Shown: piece by piece, positions 20,202 through 29,172 of the stretch
Layout of the letters: each line of letters begins with the position of its first letter
Numbering within the stretch: position 1 is the first letter of the stretch
Assembly: GCA_913056275.1 (NCBI GenBank)
Contig: CAJXLP010000008.1
Location: forward strand, 1 to 43,036
Length of the DNA: 43,036 nucleotides
DNA from: an uncultured Mycoplasmatota bacterium
GTDB taxonomy: Bacteria; Bacillota_I; Bacilli_A; Izemoplasmatales; Izemoplasmataceae
Reading direction: 5' to 3'
The notes under the pieces: generated by a model
Seen by the model: only the letters and a program-made list of their open reading frames with translations
What the model was told of the DNA's origin: nothing
Databases searched by the model: none
Program-made: the position numbers and the translations under genes

Positions 20202-21322
20202 CGTGGCAATTTTTCATCCTGTTCAAAGACAGCGTCAATAAATCCACCACCCATGCACACATCCCCGTCATAAAAGACCACCGCTTGACCGGGGGTGACA
20301 GCTCTTGATGGGTCTAAGAAATGCACGGTAAAGCCGGACCCAGAAAGCGTGATGGAGACCTTTTTATCGGGTTGTAAATGGCGGAATTTAGCCGTACACG
20401 TGAGACCATCCGGGTCAAGATCTGACAGCCAATTTAACGCAGACCCGGTGGCATGGGTGCCGTAAAGGATCGGGTGGTGATAGCCTTGAACGGCCAGTAA
20501 GGTATTGCTGTCTAAATCTTTACCAGCAACAAACCAAGGAGCTTTCGGGTACTCTTTTAACCCGCCAATCCCCAGGCCCTTGCGTTGGCCGATGGTGTAA
20601 TGCATCAAGCCGGTATGTTCACCGATGACATCGCCTTCTAAGGTTTTGATGGGACCGGGTTGAGCGGGCAAATAATTGTTGAGAAATTGATTAAAGTCAC
20701 GCTCGCCGATGAAACAAATGCCGGTCGAATCTTTTTTCTTTGCGGTGGCGAGATTTAAGCGTTCAGCCATCGCCCGAATTTCTTTTTTCGTATAGTCACC
20801 AATGGGAAATAACACGCGGTCGAGTTGGGCGTTTGACAGTTGCGATAAAAAGTACGTTTGATCTTTTGTTTCATCTTTGGCACGCAGCAACTGTAAGCCA
20901 TCTTTTTTGGATAAGCGCGCAAAATGACCCATCGCAAAATAGTCAGGGTTAAATTGCTTTCCGTAGTCAAAAAATTCCGCAAACTTAATCATCTTATTGC
21001 ACATGACATCCGGGTTTGGGGTGCGCCCTTTTTGGTATTCGCTGATGAAATACTGAAATACTTTGTCCCAATACGTTTCAATGAAATTGACTTTATGGAG
21101 CGGAATCCCGAGTTGATCAGCGACTTTTTTTGCGTCGTTAAAATCACGTTCTTGTTCGCACACTTCATCGTTTAAAGTGGGATTGCCTAAAACATCTTGA
21201 TTGGTTGTTGAATCCCAGTTACGCATAAAAAGACCAATTACTTCGTGGCCGGCTTCTTGCAATAAATAGGCGGCGACGCTGGAATCTACACCACCGCTCA
21301 TACCGAGGACAACTTTAGCCAT
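20198..21322 (-). CDS. mnmA: tRNA-specific 2-thiouridylase
   Basis: A 374-residue enzyme placing sulfur on U34 of tRNA-Lys, Glu and Gln, using ATP. PP-loop GMSGGVDSSVAAYLL near the N-terminus, first catalytic Cys in NPDVMCNKMIKF and second in STGICFIGER are intact; C-terminal beta barrel present. The start MAKVVLG at 21322 is preferred (GGAG 6 nt upstream); a start four residues earlier would overlap nadE further. Overlaps nadE by 8 nt and the patatin gene by 4 nt. Confidence 0.97.
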   Translation of the reverse strand: MAKVVLGMSGGVDSSVAAYLLQEAGHEVIGLFMRNWDSTTNQDVLGNPTLNDEVCEQERDFNDAKKVADQLGIPLHKVNFIETYWDKVFQYFISEYQKGRTPNPDVMCNKMIKFAEFFDYGKQFNPDYFAMGHFARLSKKDGLQLLRAKDETKDQTYFLSQLSNAQLDRVLFPIGDYTKKEIRAMAERLNLATAKKKDSTGICFIGERDFNQFLNNYLPAQPGPIKTLEGDVIGEHTGLMHYTIGQRKGLGIGGLKEYPKAPWFVAGKDLDSNTLLAVQGYHHPILYGTHATGSALNWLSDLDPDGLTCTAKFRHLQPDKKVSITLSGSGFTVHFLDPSRAVTPGQAVVFYDGDVCMGGGFIDAVFEQDEKLPR

Positions 21323-23192
21323 TAAAATCTCCATAACTGATGTCGCTGGGGAGTCTAAAATCCGTACGTGGACTCAATGCGACATCGATCACTTTCGGCG
21401 CATCGGGGGATGCTTGCCGTTTAAATTGTTGCGCAAAAAATCGTTTGAAAAAACGTGTGACGTAGGTTTTCGTCTCGTCGTCTGATAAGCCAAACACATC
21501 CGCGATTAAAAAAGCAATGCGCGCTTCGCTATCTCCGTGCCGTAAAAACCGAGCGAGAATGAAATCATTGATTTCATACGTGCCAATCATCGTTTCACTG
21601 TTTTGACCGGGAATGAGTTCTGGGGAAATTGGAGTATCGATAATGGCCTGGGTAATCGCGTTTATATCGGCGTCAAACCCGTAGGCACCATAGCCAGCGA
21701 CTAAATAACGCACCAACGTTTTGGGAATTCCTTGGTTAATGCCATACATACTCATCTGATCGCCGTTATACGTCGCAAACCCAAGGGCGAGTTCGCTCAT
21801 GTCACCCGTCCCTAAGACGATGCCCTGGTGGGCGTTGGCTAAGTTCATCAAAATCAGCGTCCGCATGCGCGCATGGGCGTTTTCATAGGTGGTATCCATG
21901 GTCGTTTGGTCGTGGCCAATGACCGCTAGGTGATCATCGACGGCTTGGTCGATCGGAATCTCGCGGCGGCTGACTTGCAATGCTTCAATGAGGGAGTCTG
22001 CTTGCGTTTTTGTCCGCTTTGAATTGGCTTTTGCGGGCATCATAACCGCCTGAACGGCACGGCGTTTTAATCCTAATGCGTCCGCCGTTTTCGTCGCAAT
22101 CATTAACGCAAGTGCACTGTCTAGACCCCCACTTACCCCAACGATAATCGATTGGGCAGCGATGTGAGACAAACGTTTATAAAGCGCGGCTTCTAATAAA
22201 CTTGACAGTTTTTCAAAGGCCGCACGTGGATCGCCTTTCGGGACAAAGGGCGTCTGATCCAACGGTGTTTCAAACGTATAACTTAAAGCCGGTTCAACGT
22301 GGATTTTCACCCGCTGAACCGGATAGGTTAGAGATACTTTGAGATCGCGGAAACTGGAGTAGTGTTGGCGTTTGAAGCGAATCGATTCTAAATCGATGTC
22401 GGCGGTAATGCGGACGGTATCGGGATTGAAGTCTTCCGTTTCTAAGAGAAGTTCACCGGTTGATGCGGCAACTAAATGGCCGCTAAAGACCGTTTCACTG
22501 GTCGATTCACTGGCTCCCGCACTCGCGTAAATGTAGGCTCCCATATTTTTTCTCGAATGCTCGATAATCGTTCGTTTACGGACGTCGCGTTTGCCGAACG
22601 TTTCGTTTGAGGCACTGATATTTAAAATCATTTTTGCGCCTTTTAACGCGAGTAAATTCCCAGGGGTAAAAGGCGCCCACATGTCTTCGCAGACTTCGAT
22701 GCCAAAACTAACCGATTCATCGGCCGTTTCAAACAACAACGAGCCAAACGGGACCGTCTGTTGATTAAAGGTGACATGATCGACGGTATCAATGATTTTC
22801 AAGCCACTTGTGAACCACCGTTTTTCGTAATACTCCTGAGTGTTCGGGACGTACAGTTTCGGCACGATGCCCAGCACTTGATCGCCTTGAATGACGAACG
22901 CCGTATTGTACATTAAACCCTGATAATCAAAGGGGGAGCCAAGTACGACAATCCCCTTAAATGGATTGTCTTTGAGTAACTCGTTAATCCCATCAAAGGC
23001 GTCGTTTAATAATTGGCTTTGAAAAAACAAGTCACTGGCTGTATAGCCGGTCACTGAGAGTTCTGGAAATACAACAATGTCTGCTTTGGACGTGGCTAAC
23101 ACGTCTTTAATAATCCGCATGTTTTGGCGCGGATTACCGACGAACACTTTGGGGCTTACTGCATCAATTTTAATGAACCCTAATCCAGCCAT
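21315..23192 (-). CDS. nadE: Glutamine-hydrolysing NAD+ synthetase
   Basis: A 625-residue two-domain enzyme. Residues about 1-270 are a nitrilase-type glutaminase with Glu in FPELSVTGY, Lys in PKLYVPNTQEYYE and Cys in VCEDMW. Residues about 330-620 are the synthetase with GVSGGLDSALAL (PP-loop) and GTGDMSELALG. It converts nicotinate adenine dinucleotide to NAD+ using glutamine ammonia. AAGGAG precedes ATG, 9 nt after nadD. Long, glutamine-dependent NadE is less common than the short NH3-dependent form in Bacilli. Confidence 0.97.
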   Translation of the reverse strand: MAGLGFIKIDAVSPKVFVGNPRQNMRIIKDVLATSKADIVVFPELSVTGYTASDLFFQSQLLNDAFDGINELLKDNPFKGIVVLGSPFDYQGLMYNTAFVIQGDQVLGIVPKLYVPNTQEYYEKRWFTSGLKIIDTVDHVTFNQQTVPFGSLLFETADESVSFGIEVCEDMWAPFTPGNLLALKGAKMILNISASNETFGKRDVRKRTIIEHSRKNMGAYIYASAGASESTSETVFSGHLVAASTGELLLETEDFNPDTVRITADIDLESIRFKRQHYSSFRDLKVSLTYPVQRVKIHVEPALSYTFETPLDQTPFVPKGDPRAAFEKLSSLLEAALYKRLSHIAAQSIIVGVSGGLDSALALMIATKTADALGLKRRAVQAVMMPAKANSKRTKTQADSLIEALQVSRREIPIDQAVDDHLAVIGHDQTTMDTTYENAHARMRTLILMNLANAHQGIVLGTGDMSELALGFATYNGDQMSMYGINQGIPKTLVRYLVAGYGAYGFDADINAITQAIIDTPISPELIPGQNSETMIGTYEINDFILARFLRHGDSEARIAFLIADVFGLSDDETKTYVTRFFKRFFAQQFKRQASPDAPKVIDVALSPRTDFRLPSDISYGDFNG

Positions 23193-23201
23193 GCGGACTC
23201 C

Positions 23202-23756
23202 TTAATATAAATCGTGGTGGGCAATGTAAGTCGCGACGTTTGAATCTAATAAACGCACGTCTTTGGTCGTTCGATACGCGGTCGAAGAAATCGGTAAATC
23301 TAAATGTAATATATCATAGATGGCACCGGGGGCGGAAGCCTTTAAAGCATCGAAACGGTCCGCGTCTGTGCCGGGTCTTTGAATGATTAAAAATTGGAAT
23401 TCAGAAAGTAATGAATCAGCTTGTTTCCAGGTTGGTAAGGTGATGGCTTGATCGGTGCCAAGGACAAACACCACGGGGGCTTGATAGGCGCTTTCAAGAC
23501 GTCGCAGTGACTCGCGCGCGCCTTGATAGGTGGCATCGTTGGTTTCTAAGGGGTCGATAATGACCGCTTCGTCGTGCTTGGTCATAGCCGTTAACATGGC
23601 AATCCGGTGATCCGCATGGACCATGTCTTTGGCGTATTGATCGCCCACAGGCAAAAAGATAAACCGGTCGAAATCTGGGCGTTTTTTGACAGCTTCATAG
23701 ATGGCTTTGTGGGCCAGTGTGGGCGGATTAAACGCGCCTCCTAAACAAAAAATCAT
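23202..23756 (-). CDS. nadD: Nicotinate mononucleotide adenylyltransferase
   Basis: A 184-residue nucleotidyltransferase joining NaMN and ATP. CLGGAFNPPTLAHKA (GxFxPxxxxH) at the start, FVLGTDQAITLPTWKQ in the middle and LPISSTAYR (ISST-type) near the end are diagnostic. Start: ATG 23768 would overlap the SD AAAGGA, so ATG 23756 (MIFCLGG) is preferred. First gene of nadD-nadE-mnmA-patatin, which makes NAD from nicotinate mononucleotide in two consecutive steps. Confidence 0.95.
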   Translation of the reverse strand: MIFCLGGAFNPPTLAHKAIYEAVKKRPDFDRFIFLPVGDQYAKDMVHADHRIAMLTAMTKHDEAVIIDPLETNDATYQGARESLRRLESAYQAPVVFVLGTDQAITLPTWKQADSLLSEFQFLIIQRPGTDADRFDALKASAPGAIYDILHLDLPISSTAYRTTKDVRLLDSNVATYIAHHDLY

Positions 23757-23806
23757 CGCGGGATTCATCCTTTGATTAAGCCTTTAATTCTATCTTTATA
23801 TTACCA

Positions 23807-23831
23807 TAATAAAACCCCTCATTGAGGGGTT
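23807..23831 (-). terminator. Terminator of the Fe3+ transporter operon
   Basis: Minus-strand stem AACCCCTC/GAGGGGTT followed by TTATTAT. It overlaps the ATPase stop codon (23830-23832). Confidence 0.75.
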
Positions 23832-24459
23832 AAAGCGTTTCGATATGGCCCTGGTCTAAGCGGACGATTTTCCCGCCGAGTGCCGTCGCGACAGTTTCAT
23901 CGTGGGTCACGGTCAATACGGTTTGGTTGACGGCATTAAACACCCTCTTAAAGCGGTCGATTAAGGTTAATTTCAGCGCTTTATCTAGGGCTTTGAATGG
24001 TTCATCCATGAGGATGAGCGCGGGCCCATAAAGCAGCGCACGACCAAGCATCACGCGTTGTTTTTCACCGCCTGAGAGTTCTTCTGGGTACCGATCAACC
24101 AAGCCGTGAATATCGAGCGCACTGAGCCAGCGGTCAAGCTCACTCATCGGTGTTTTCGGTTTGGCATAGATTAGGTTTGCTCGGACGGTCATGTGCGGAA
24201 AGAGCGTGTCGTCTTGGGAAATCAAGGTGATCGGCCGGGCGTGCGGGTGGATGAATGGTTTAACGAGTGACTGCCCGTTCCAGGCTATCTCACCGCCATC
24301 CGGCTTGAGGGTTCCCATCACCAGTTTTAAAAGGGTTGATTTTCCTGCCCCGGAGGGACCAACTAATGTTTGACGTTCACCCGCTTTCAATTGGAAACTC
24401 AGTGACTCAAAAAGGACGTTCGCCCCGTAAGCAAAGTGTAATTGATCAATCTTAAGCAT
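23830..24459 (-). CDS. Fe3+-type ABC transporter ATPase
   Basis: A 209-residue ATPase of the FbpC/thiamine/sulfate importer kind: Walker A GPSGAGKST, Q-loop TLISQDD, signature LSGGEKQRV, Walker B LILMDEPFKALD, H-loop TVTHD. The C-terminal regulatory OB domain of full-length FbpC (about 350 residues) is absent. SD AGGAGCG precedes the ATG. Overlaps the permease gene by 8 nt; third gene of the operon. Confidence 0.92.
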   Translation of the reverse strand: MLKIDQLHFAYGANVLFESLSFQLKAGERQTLVGPSGAGKSTLLKLVMGTLKPDGGEIAWNGQSLVKPFIHPHARPITLISQDDTLFPHMTVRANLIYAKPKTPMSELDRWLSALDIHGLVDRYPEELSGGEKQRVMLGRALLYGPALILMDEPFKALDKALKLTLIDRFKRVFNAVNQTVLTVTHDETVATALGGKIVRLDQGHIETL

Positions 24460-26002
24460 CGAGTGAGCGCTCCTTCATCAAGTAAAGAATGGCCAGTGTG
24501 GAAAGGCCAATCATAGCGAGTGCTGGGCCAGCGGCTCTGGCGATTTCTTCGTTTTGCATCGAGCGGTAGACAAGTGTGGATAACGTTTCAAAGCCAAACG
24601 GTCTGAGCATCAAGGTGAGGGGAAGTTCTTTAATTAAGTCAATCATGATCAATAAGCCCGCTGAGATTAGACTGCCTCTCAGCAATGGAACGTCAACCTT
24701 ACGTAATGTTTTCCCCCATGATTGACCGAGTGATTGAGACGCCAAGGAATAGCGGTTGCCAATTTTTTTATAGCCACTCGTCAAGGCGTTCATGCCGAGT
24801 GTTAAAAAGCGAATGACCATGGCAAATATTACAATGATGACGGAATACCTTAACGTCGCAATATTTAATATACTCAGTCCAATGGCTTCCATGTCAGCGG
24901 TGAGTGCCATCAAGGAAACAGCGATGATGCTGCCAGGGATGACGTAGCCGAGGGTGGCCATACGAATCAAGGGAATGCGCTGATTTCTCAGTGGTTGCAT
25001 GAGGAGTAAACTCACCCCTAAAATGATTCCAACCACCAGTCCACTTAGCCAAGCAGTCCGTATAAAAGCAGCCCCTATCCGTGCCGGCAAGGGCGCAATG
25101 CTCAGGTAATAGACAAGTTGGGATAGTGGCACAATGAGTGCAATTAACACTAAAAGCCCCATACTCACAAAACCCATTTTTGGGTGCTTTAAAGCCGGTT
25201 TTTGCATCGTTGCTTTCGCGATACGCCCAGTTTTTGGTTTTTTCAAACGGTCCATGACGAGCGACAAAATAAAGGTAAATACGATGAAATATCCCCCGAT
25301 GCGTAACGCGGTATTCAAATCGCCCAGTCTAAACCAGGCATCAAAGATCGCAAAGGAGAACACGGGAATATTAAAATACGCCACAGTGCCATAGTCGTTG
25401 AGTACTTCAAAAGCGACTAAACTTGCCCCTGCGATGACACCTGGTAAAATCAGTGGCCAGGTGATGGTCCAAAAAATGCGCCATGTTGAAGCCCCGAGTT
25501 GGGAAGCGGCAGTTTCGTAGTGAGTGCCGTGTTGGCGGACGGTGCTTTCGGTAATCAAAAACACGTACGGGTATAAGGCGAGTGCAAACATTACACTCAC
25601 ACCCGGCACATTCATCCAAGCCAGCGACACACTCGCATCAAACTGCCAAAGCGTTCGGCCGATGAAGCCCGTGACACTAAATAAATCGGCATAAATCATG
25701 GCGTACACGTACGAAGGAATCGCCAGCGGTAAAATGAGAGCGATGCGCCATACTTTTTGGTAGGCAAAGCGTCTTCTGGCAAACACGATGCCTAAGCTTC
25801 CACCGATTACGGTGGCCAACAATACACTGATGGCTAATACCGCCAAAGTATGCGATAAGTACGTGGGTAAAAGCGTATCGCGCACGTGCCGCCAAATTAC
25901 ACTGGACGGAGAAAAAAGCGCCCCAATTAGGGCACTAAAAGGAATCAATAATAGTCCAGATAGAAGGAGGGCAAGGCCTTTAATACGCTTCGGTAATATC
26001 AC
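24452..26002 (-). CDS. Fe3+-type ABC transporter permease, fused double domain
   Basis: A 516-residue inner membrane protein with about 12 helices, two BPD_transp_1 halves in one chain as in FbpB/ThiP. Two ATPase-docking loops are visible: ASQLGASTWRIFWTITWP with LPG in half one (about residues 165-190), and a weaker SLASQSLGQSWGKTLRKVDV in half two. The start is GTG at 26002, overlapping the TGA stop of the binding-protein gene by 4 nt. It carries Fe3+ (or a related ferric ligand) through the membrane. Confidence 0.93.
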   Translation of the reverse strand: MILPKRIKGLALLLSGLLLIPFSALIGALFSPSSVIWRHVRDTLLPTYLSHTLAVLAISVLLATVIGGSLGIVFARRRFAYQKVWRIALILPLAIPSYVYAMIYADLFSVTGFIGRTLWQFDASVSLAWMNVPGVSVMFALALYPYVFLITESTVRQHGTHYETAASQLGASTWRIFWTITWPLILPGVIAGASLVAFEVLNDYGTVAYFNIPVFSFAIFDAWFRLGDLNTALRIGGYFIVFTFILSLVMDRLKKPKTGRIAKATMQKPALKHPKMGFVSMGLLVLIALIVPLSQLVYYLSIAPLPARIGAAFIRTAWLSGLVVGIILGVSLLLMQPLRNQRIPLIRMATLGYVIPGSIIAVSLMALTADMEAIGLSILNIATLRYSVIIVIFAMVIRFLTLGMNALTSGYKKIGNRYSLASQSLGQSWGKTLRKVDVPLLRGSLISAGLLIMIDLIKELPLTLMLRPFGFETLSTLVYRSMQNEEIARAAGPALAMIGLSTLAILYLMKERSLDA

Positions 26003-27012
26003 TGATCAAAGCCACTTTCATCCACTTTAATGGATACGGTTTGGTACCAATCGCCAAGGACTGACAGATTGATTGGTTGTTCGCTAAAACGTCCCCACGC
26101 TGCAATGTAAGGATGCGTATCTGCGGCGTCTACGACGGGATATTCAAAATTGGTTGAGGCAAATACGTTTTGCACATTGGGGGAGAGTAAATAGGCGATT
26201 AATTGACTGGCTTCAGCCTGCTTGGGTGAGGCTTTCACAAGCCCAAGTCCGGTGACATTAACGTGCGTACCGGTCGTCTCTTGATTCGGGAAAAACACGG
26301 CAAGTTCCTCCGCCACCGCACGTTCAAACGGATCATCAGAAAATGCCATTTTTCCCATGTAATAGGTATTCATGATGGCAACGTCTGCTTCGCCTGCATA
26401 CACCGCTTTGGCTTGATCGCGGTCGTTCCCCGAGGGACGTCGTGCTAAATTTGCTTGTAAGCCGTTTAGCCACGTATCAAATGCAGGTTCACCGTTTAAG
26501 GCAATCAAGGATGCAAACAAACTCTGATTATAGACGTTTTGAGAACTTCTCAGGACGATGCGTCCGCGCCATGATTCGTCTGCTAAGGCTTCATAAGTTG
26601 ATAGTTCACTGGCACTCACCCGGTCTGGATGATACACCAACACGCGCGCCCGTTTGGTCACGCCCGTATAGTAGTAATCCGGATGATAATAGGCACTGGG
26701 GACAGCTTCTACGATGTCTGCATCCATCGCTGTTAAAATATCCGCATCGACCGCCCGTTCTAAGCGGCCAATATCCGTAAGAAATAACAGGTCAGCGGGC
26801 GTATTCTCTCCTTCGGATTGAATGCGCTGAATCAATTCATCGGCACTGGCCGATAAAATCTCCACAGGGATGCCTGTTTCTTCGGTAAATGCGTCATACA
26901 CGGCATCATCGGTCGCGTAGTGACGATCGGTATAGATCACCAAGGAGTCGTCGGATTGACACCCGGCTAAAAAAAGACTTAAAGTCACCATAAAAAGGCT
27001 CAAAATCTTCAT
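25999..27012 (-). CDS. Fe3+-binding lipoprotein of ABC transporter
   Basis: A 337-residue extracytoplasmic solute-binding protein (FbpA/FutA-type). Lipobox LAGC (Cys about 18), VIYTDRHYATDDAVYDAFTE at the start of the mature part (Y.sRhY pattern), and the ferric-ligand di-tyrosine NTYYMGK are as in known ferric-binding proteins. It captures Fe3+ at the cell surface. Upstream are a sigma-A promoter and an inverted repeat shared with the fur-family gene, which points to iron-dependent repression. AAAGGAG SD. Confidence 0.93.
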   Translation of the reverse strand: MKILSLFMVTLSLFLAGCQSDDSLVIYTDRHYATDDAVYDAFTEETGIPVEILSASADELIQRIQSEGENTPADLLFLTDIGRLERAVDADILTAMDADIVEAVPSAYYHPDYYYTGVTKRARVLVYHPDRVSASELSTYEALADESWRGRIVLRSSQNVYNQSLFASLIALNGEPAFDTWLNGLQANLARRPSGNDRDQAKAVYAGEADVAIMNTYYMGKMAFSDDPFERAVAEELAVFFPNQETTGTHVNVTGLGLVKASPKQAEASQLIAYLLSPNVQNVFASTNFEYPVVDAADTHPYIAAWGRFSEQPINLSVLGDWYQTVSIKVDESGFDQ

Positions 27013-27028
27013 GATATCTCCTTTAACG

Positions 27029-27053
27029 CTTATTTATAAAAATTCTAAATAAG
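27029..27053. promoter_or_regulatory. Candidate Fur-family operator of the Fe3+ transporter
   Basis: Perfect inverted repeat CTTATTTA-N9-TAAATAAG between the -10 and the ATG of the binding-protein gene. The same 8-N9-8 geometry occurs at 11689-11713 in front of the Fur-family gene. It does not match the 7-1-7 Bacillus Fur box. Confidence 0.55.
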
Positions 27054-27061
27054 CCAATTTT

Positions 27062-27090
27062 AGTATAACTTGTCATACATATTTTGTCCA
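27062..27090 (-). promoter_or_regulatory. Promoter of the Fe3+ transporter operon
   Basis: Minus-strand TGGACA (27085-27090), 17-nt spacer, TATACT (27062-27067); the operator-like repeat starts 8 nt downstream. Confidence 0.7.
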
Positions 27091-27100
27091 CGCAGACCAT

Positions 27101-27125
27101 AAAAAAAACACCCAAACGGGTGTTT
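27101..27125 (-). terminator. Terminator of the htrA-to-DUF402 operon
   Basis: Minus-strand stem AAACACCC/GGGTGTTT with AAAC/GTTT loop and U8. The DUF402 gene's TAA (27124-27126) overlaps the stem base. Confidence 0.9.
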
Positions 27126-27657
27126 AGTCATGCATAATTTTGTACCGATTATAAAGCTGGTCGACCAAGCCCCCAGTAAACGGACCTTGCCGGGCTTCAA
27201 TCCACTCAATCAGCGTTGATTTAGCAGCTTCAATGACACTTTGCAGCCGTGTTGAATACTGCATTTGTTCCAAGTTACGACGGTATTCCTTGCGGTCAAG
27301 CAATTTGTAGGTGAAGTCTTTGTTCACTTTGATATCGAGATCGTAATCGATGTATTTCAAAGCTTCATCGTCAATCACATAGGGCGACGCGATGTTGCAG
27401 TAAAAGTATATCCCAGCAGGCCGTATGATGCCGATGACATTGAACCACTGGTCTTTAAAAAACCAGGTGACCGACGGCTCTTTCGTATACCAGAATCGGC
27501 CGTTGGCTTCAATGACTTTGGTGCGCTTGTTCGCTAAGATAATTTGTTCGTTCGTACGGTCAATAATGGTTGCTTTCGCCCATATGCGATGAAGACGCTC
27601 ATCGTGCTTGTAACTTTGCACAACGATGGTTGAGCCAAGGGCTTTATCCATGCGCAT
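27124..27657 (-). CDS. DUF402 nucleoside tri/diphosphatase-like protein (Ntdp/YgaC type)
   Basis: A 177-residue protein close to B. subtilis YgaC and S. aureus Ntdp: VVQSYKHDERLHRIW, PSVTWFFKDQWFNVIGII, YFYCNIASP and KYIDYDLDIKV are the conserved blocks with metal-binding Asp/Glu residues. Family members hydrolyse nucleoside di- and triphosphates. Start: ATG 27657 has AAGGA 4 nt upstream; ATG 27651 also possible; an earlier ATG at 27711 adds 18 non-conserved residues. Last gene of the operon after trmL. Confidence 0.9.
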   Translation of the reverse strand: MRMDKALGSTIVVQSYKHDERLHRIWAKATIIDRTNEQIILANKRTKVIEANGRFWYTKEPSVTWFFKDQWFNVIGIIRPAGIYFYCNIASPYVIDDEALKYIDYDLDIKVNKDFTYKLLDRKEYRRNLEQMQYSTRLQSVIEAAKSTLIEWIEARQGPFTGGLVDQLYNRYKIMHD

Positions 27658-27711
27658 CACATCCTTATTGGTTGTAAGTATAGCATAGATACGCTCTAGG
27701 GATGGGTGCAT

Positions 27712-28224
27712 TTACTTTAATAAGTAATCGGCACCCTTGTAAATCTCAGGTTCTTTTTTGGACAAGCCAGGATAATCTTGTTGGCGCATCACTTCATACA
27801 TGACGATGGCCACCGTGTTGGCTAAATTTAAACTGCGAATGTGCGTAGACATCGGCAACCGGAAACAGCGGTCTAAATGTGGTTTAAGAATCGCTTTTGG
27901 GATGCCGGTGGATTCGGACCCGAAAAAGAAATAGACGTCGGAGCTTGGGGCACTGACATCTAACTCATCAGGGCTTTTAAGGCCGTAGCGACTCAAAAAA
28001 TAATAAGTTCCCGCTTCCGCCGCAAAAAAGGCTTCGATGCTATCGTGCACGCGGTAGTCTAAATGCTCAAGGTAATTGGCCGCAGCTCGTTTTAAATACT
28101 TTTCTTCCAAGGAAAATCCGAGTGGTTTAATGAGATGCAAGCGCGCATTGATGGCGACGCATGTCCGCATAATGTTGCCCGTATTTTGGGGGATTTCAGG
28201 CTGGTATAAGACGACGTGATTCAT
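27712..28224 (-). CDS. trmL: tRNA (cytidine/uridine-34 2'-O)-methyltransferase
   Basis: A 170-residue SPOUT-class (knotted) methyltransferase for the wobble base of tRNA-Leu. NHVVLYQPEIPQNTGNIMRT, the SAM-site FGSESTGIP and RSLNLANTVAIVMYE motifs are all diagnostic. GGAGG lies 6 nt upstream. Overlaps queG by 29 nt, so two tRNA-wobble modification genes are coupled. Confidence 0.96.
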   Translation of the reverse strand: MNHVVLYQPEIPQNTGNIMRTCVAINARLHLIKPLGFSLEEKYLKRAAANYLEHLDYRVHDSIEAFFAAEAGTYYFLSRYGLKSPDELDVSAPSSDVYFFFGSESTGIPKAILKPHLDRCFRLPMSTHIRSLNLANTVAIVMYEVMRQQDYPGLSKKEPEIYKGADYLLK

Positions 28225-29167
28225 TGGACGCCTCCATATCTTTTATGATGAGTTCCACGGTTTGGGCAAACCACGGCACATGTTTATAATCGTTGTATAC
28301 CTCTTTAATCAGGTCAAGGTGCTGCATTAAACGTTGATTGTACATCAACATAATGGCATTACGCTTGAGCAATAAGCCACCGCGAAAGGAAAAGGCGTAC
28401 TCTTTATATTTCCGCTGAATGGCCCGGTTAGATAACGTGAGTAACTCAGCCAAATCGATGCGTTCAGCCCCATCCGGATCAAATTCTGGATGCGTGAGTG
28501 GGTGAATGTTGGTGTTTTTTGGGCAGACTCGCTGGCAGATGTCGCAGCCAAAAATCATCGTTTTAAACGGCTTCACTTCGTCCAGTTGGAAGGGTAGTTT
28601 CATTTGATTTTTAAACGATAAACACTTGTTTTCAATGTAGCCTTCGGTACTCAAAGCGTCCCCCGGACAGGCATCAATGCACAACCGACAGTCGCCGCAT
28701 GAATCATCGATGGTGACGACCGATTCTGTCAAGGCTTCTTGAATAAAGACGGTCCCAAGCATCATGTACGTGCCAAACTTCGGATGAATCAATAAGTCGT
28801 TGTAGCCAATGAATCCAAGGCCGCTAATGAGTCCGAGTTGGCGTTCATCCACAGGGGAAATGTCGGCTTTTCCTTCAATGTGATAGCCTTGTTTCAAGGC
28901 CGCTTCTTTGAGCTCAGCGAAGCGTTTTTGAAACGTGATGTGATAATCTTCGCCGTACGCATAGCGCGCAACGATGCCATGGCCTTTGCCCCCGAGTTTC
29001 ACTTGGTCGCTTTTAAACGATAAACAGACAATCGCTAATGACTGATACCCGTCAAACATACTAAAATCTTCGTTTTTTTCAGCGAAGTGGGTTTGACGGT
29101 GCGTGATGTAGGTGGCTGTATCGATGACGCGGACGTCATCGAAGTACTCGTTTAATAAGTCTCGCAT
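28196..29167 (-). CDS. queG: Epoxyqueuosine reductase
   Basis: A 323-residue cobalamin- and iron-sulfur-dependent enzyme doing the last step of queuosine synthesis on tRNA. Two 4Fe-4S motifs: CGDCRLCIDACP and CDICQRVCP. The N-terminal cobalamin domain includes ADISPVDERQLGLISGLGFIGYNDLLI. C-terminal HEAT-like tail is short. Located 5 nt after nfo. No other que genes are in the window. Confidence 0.95.
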   Translation of the reverse strand: MRDLLNEYFDDVRVIDTATYITHRQTHFAEKNEDFSMFDGYQSLAIVCLSFKSDQVKLGGKGHGIVARYAYGEDYHITFQKRFAELKEAALKQGYHIEGKADISPVDERQLGLISGLGFIGYNDLLIHPKFGTYMMLGTVFIQEALTESVVTIDDSCGDCRLCIDACPGDALSTEGYIENKCLSFKNQMKLPFQLDEVKPFKTMIFGCDICQRVCPKNTNIHPLTHPEFDPDGAERIDLAELLTLSNRAIQRKYKEYAFSFRGGLLLKRNAIMLMYNQRLMQHLDLIKEVYNDYKHVPWFAQTVELIIKDMEASNESRRLIPA

Positions 29168-29172
29168 ACCAT

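Noticed and set aside
27013-27060. Classical Bacillus Fur, PerR or MntR box in the Fe3+ transporter promoter
   Set aside because: No 7-1-7 or TTATAATNATTATAA match; only the 8-N9-8 repeat is present, which is reported as a separate candidate.
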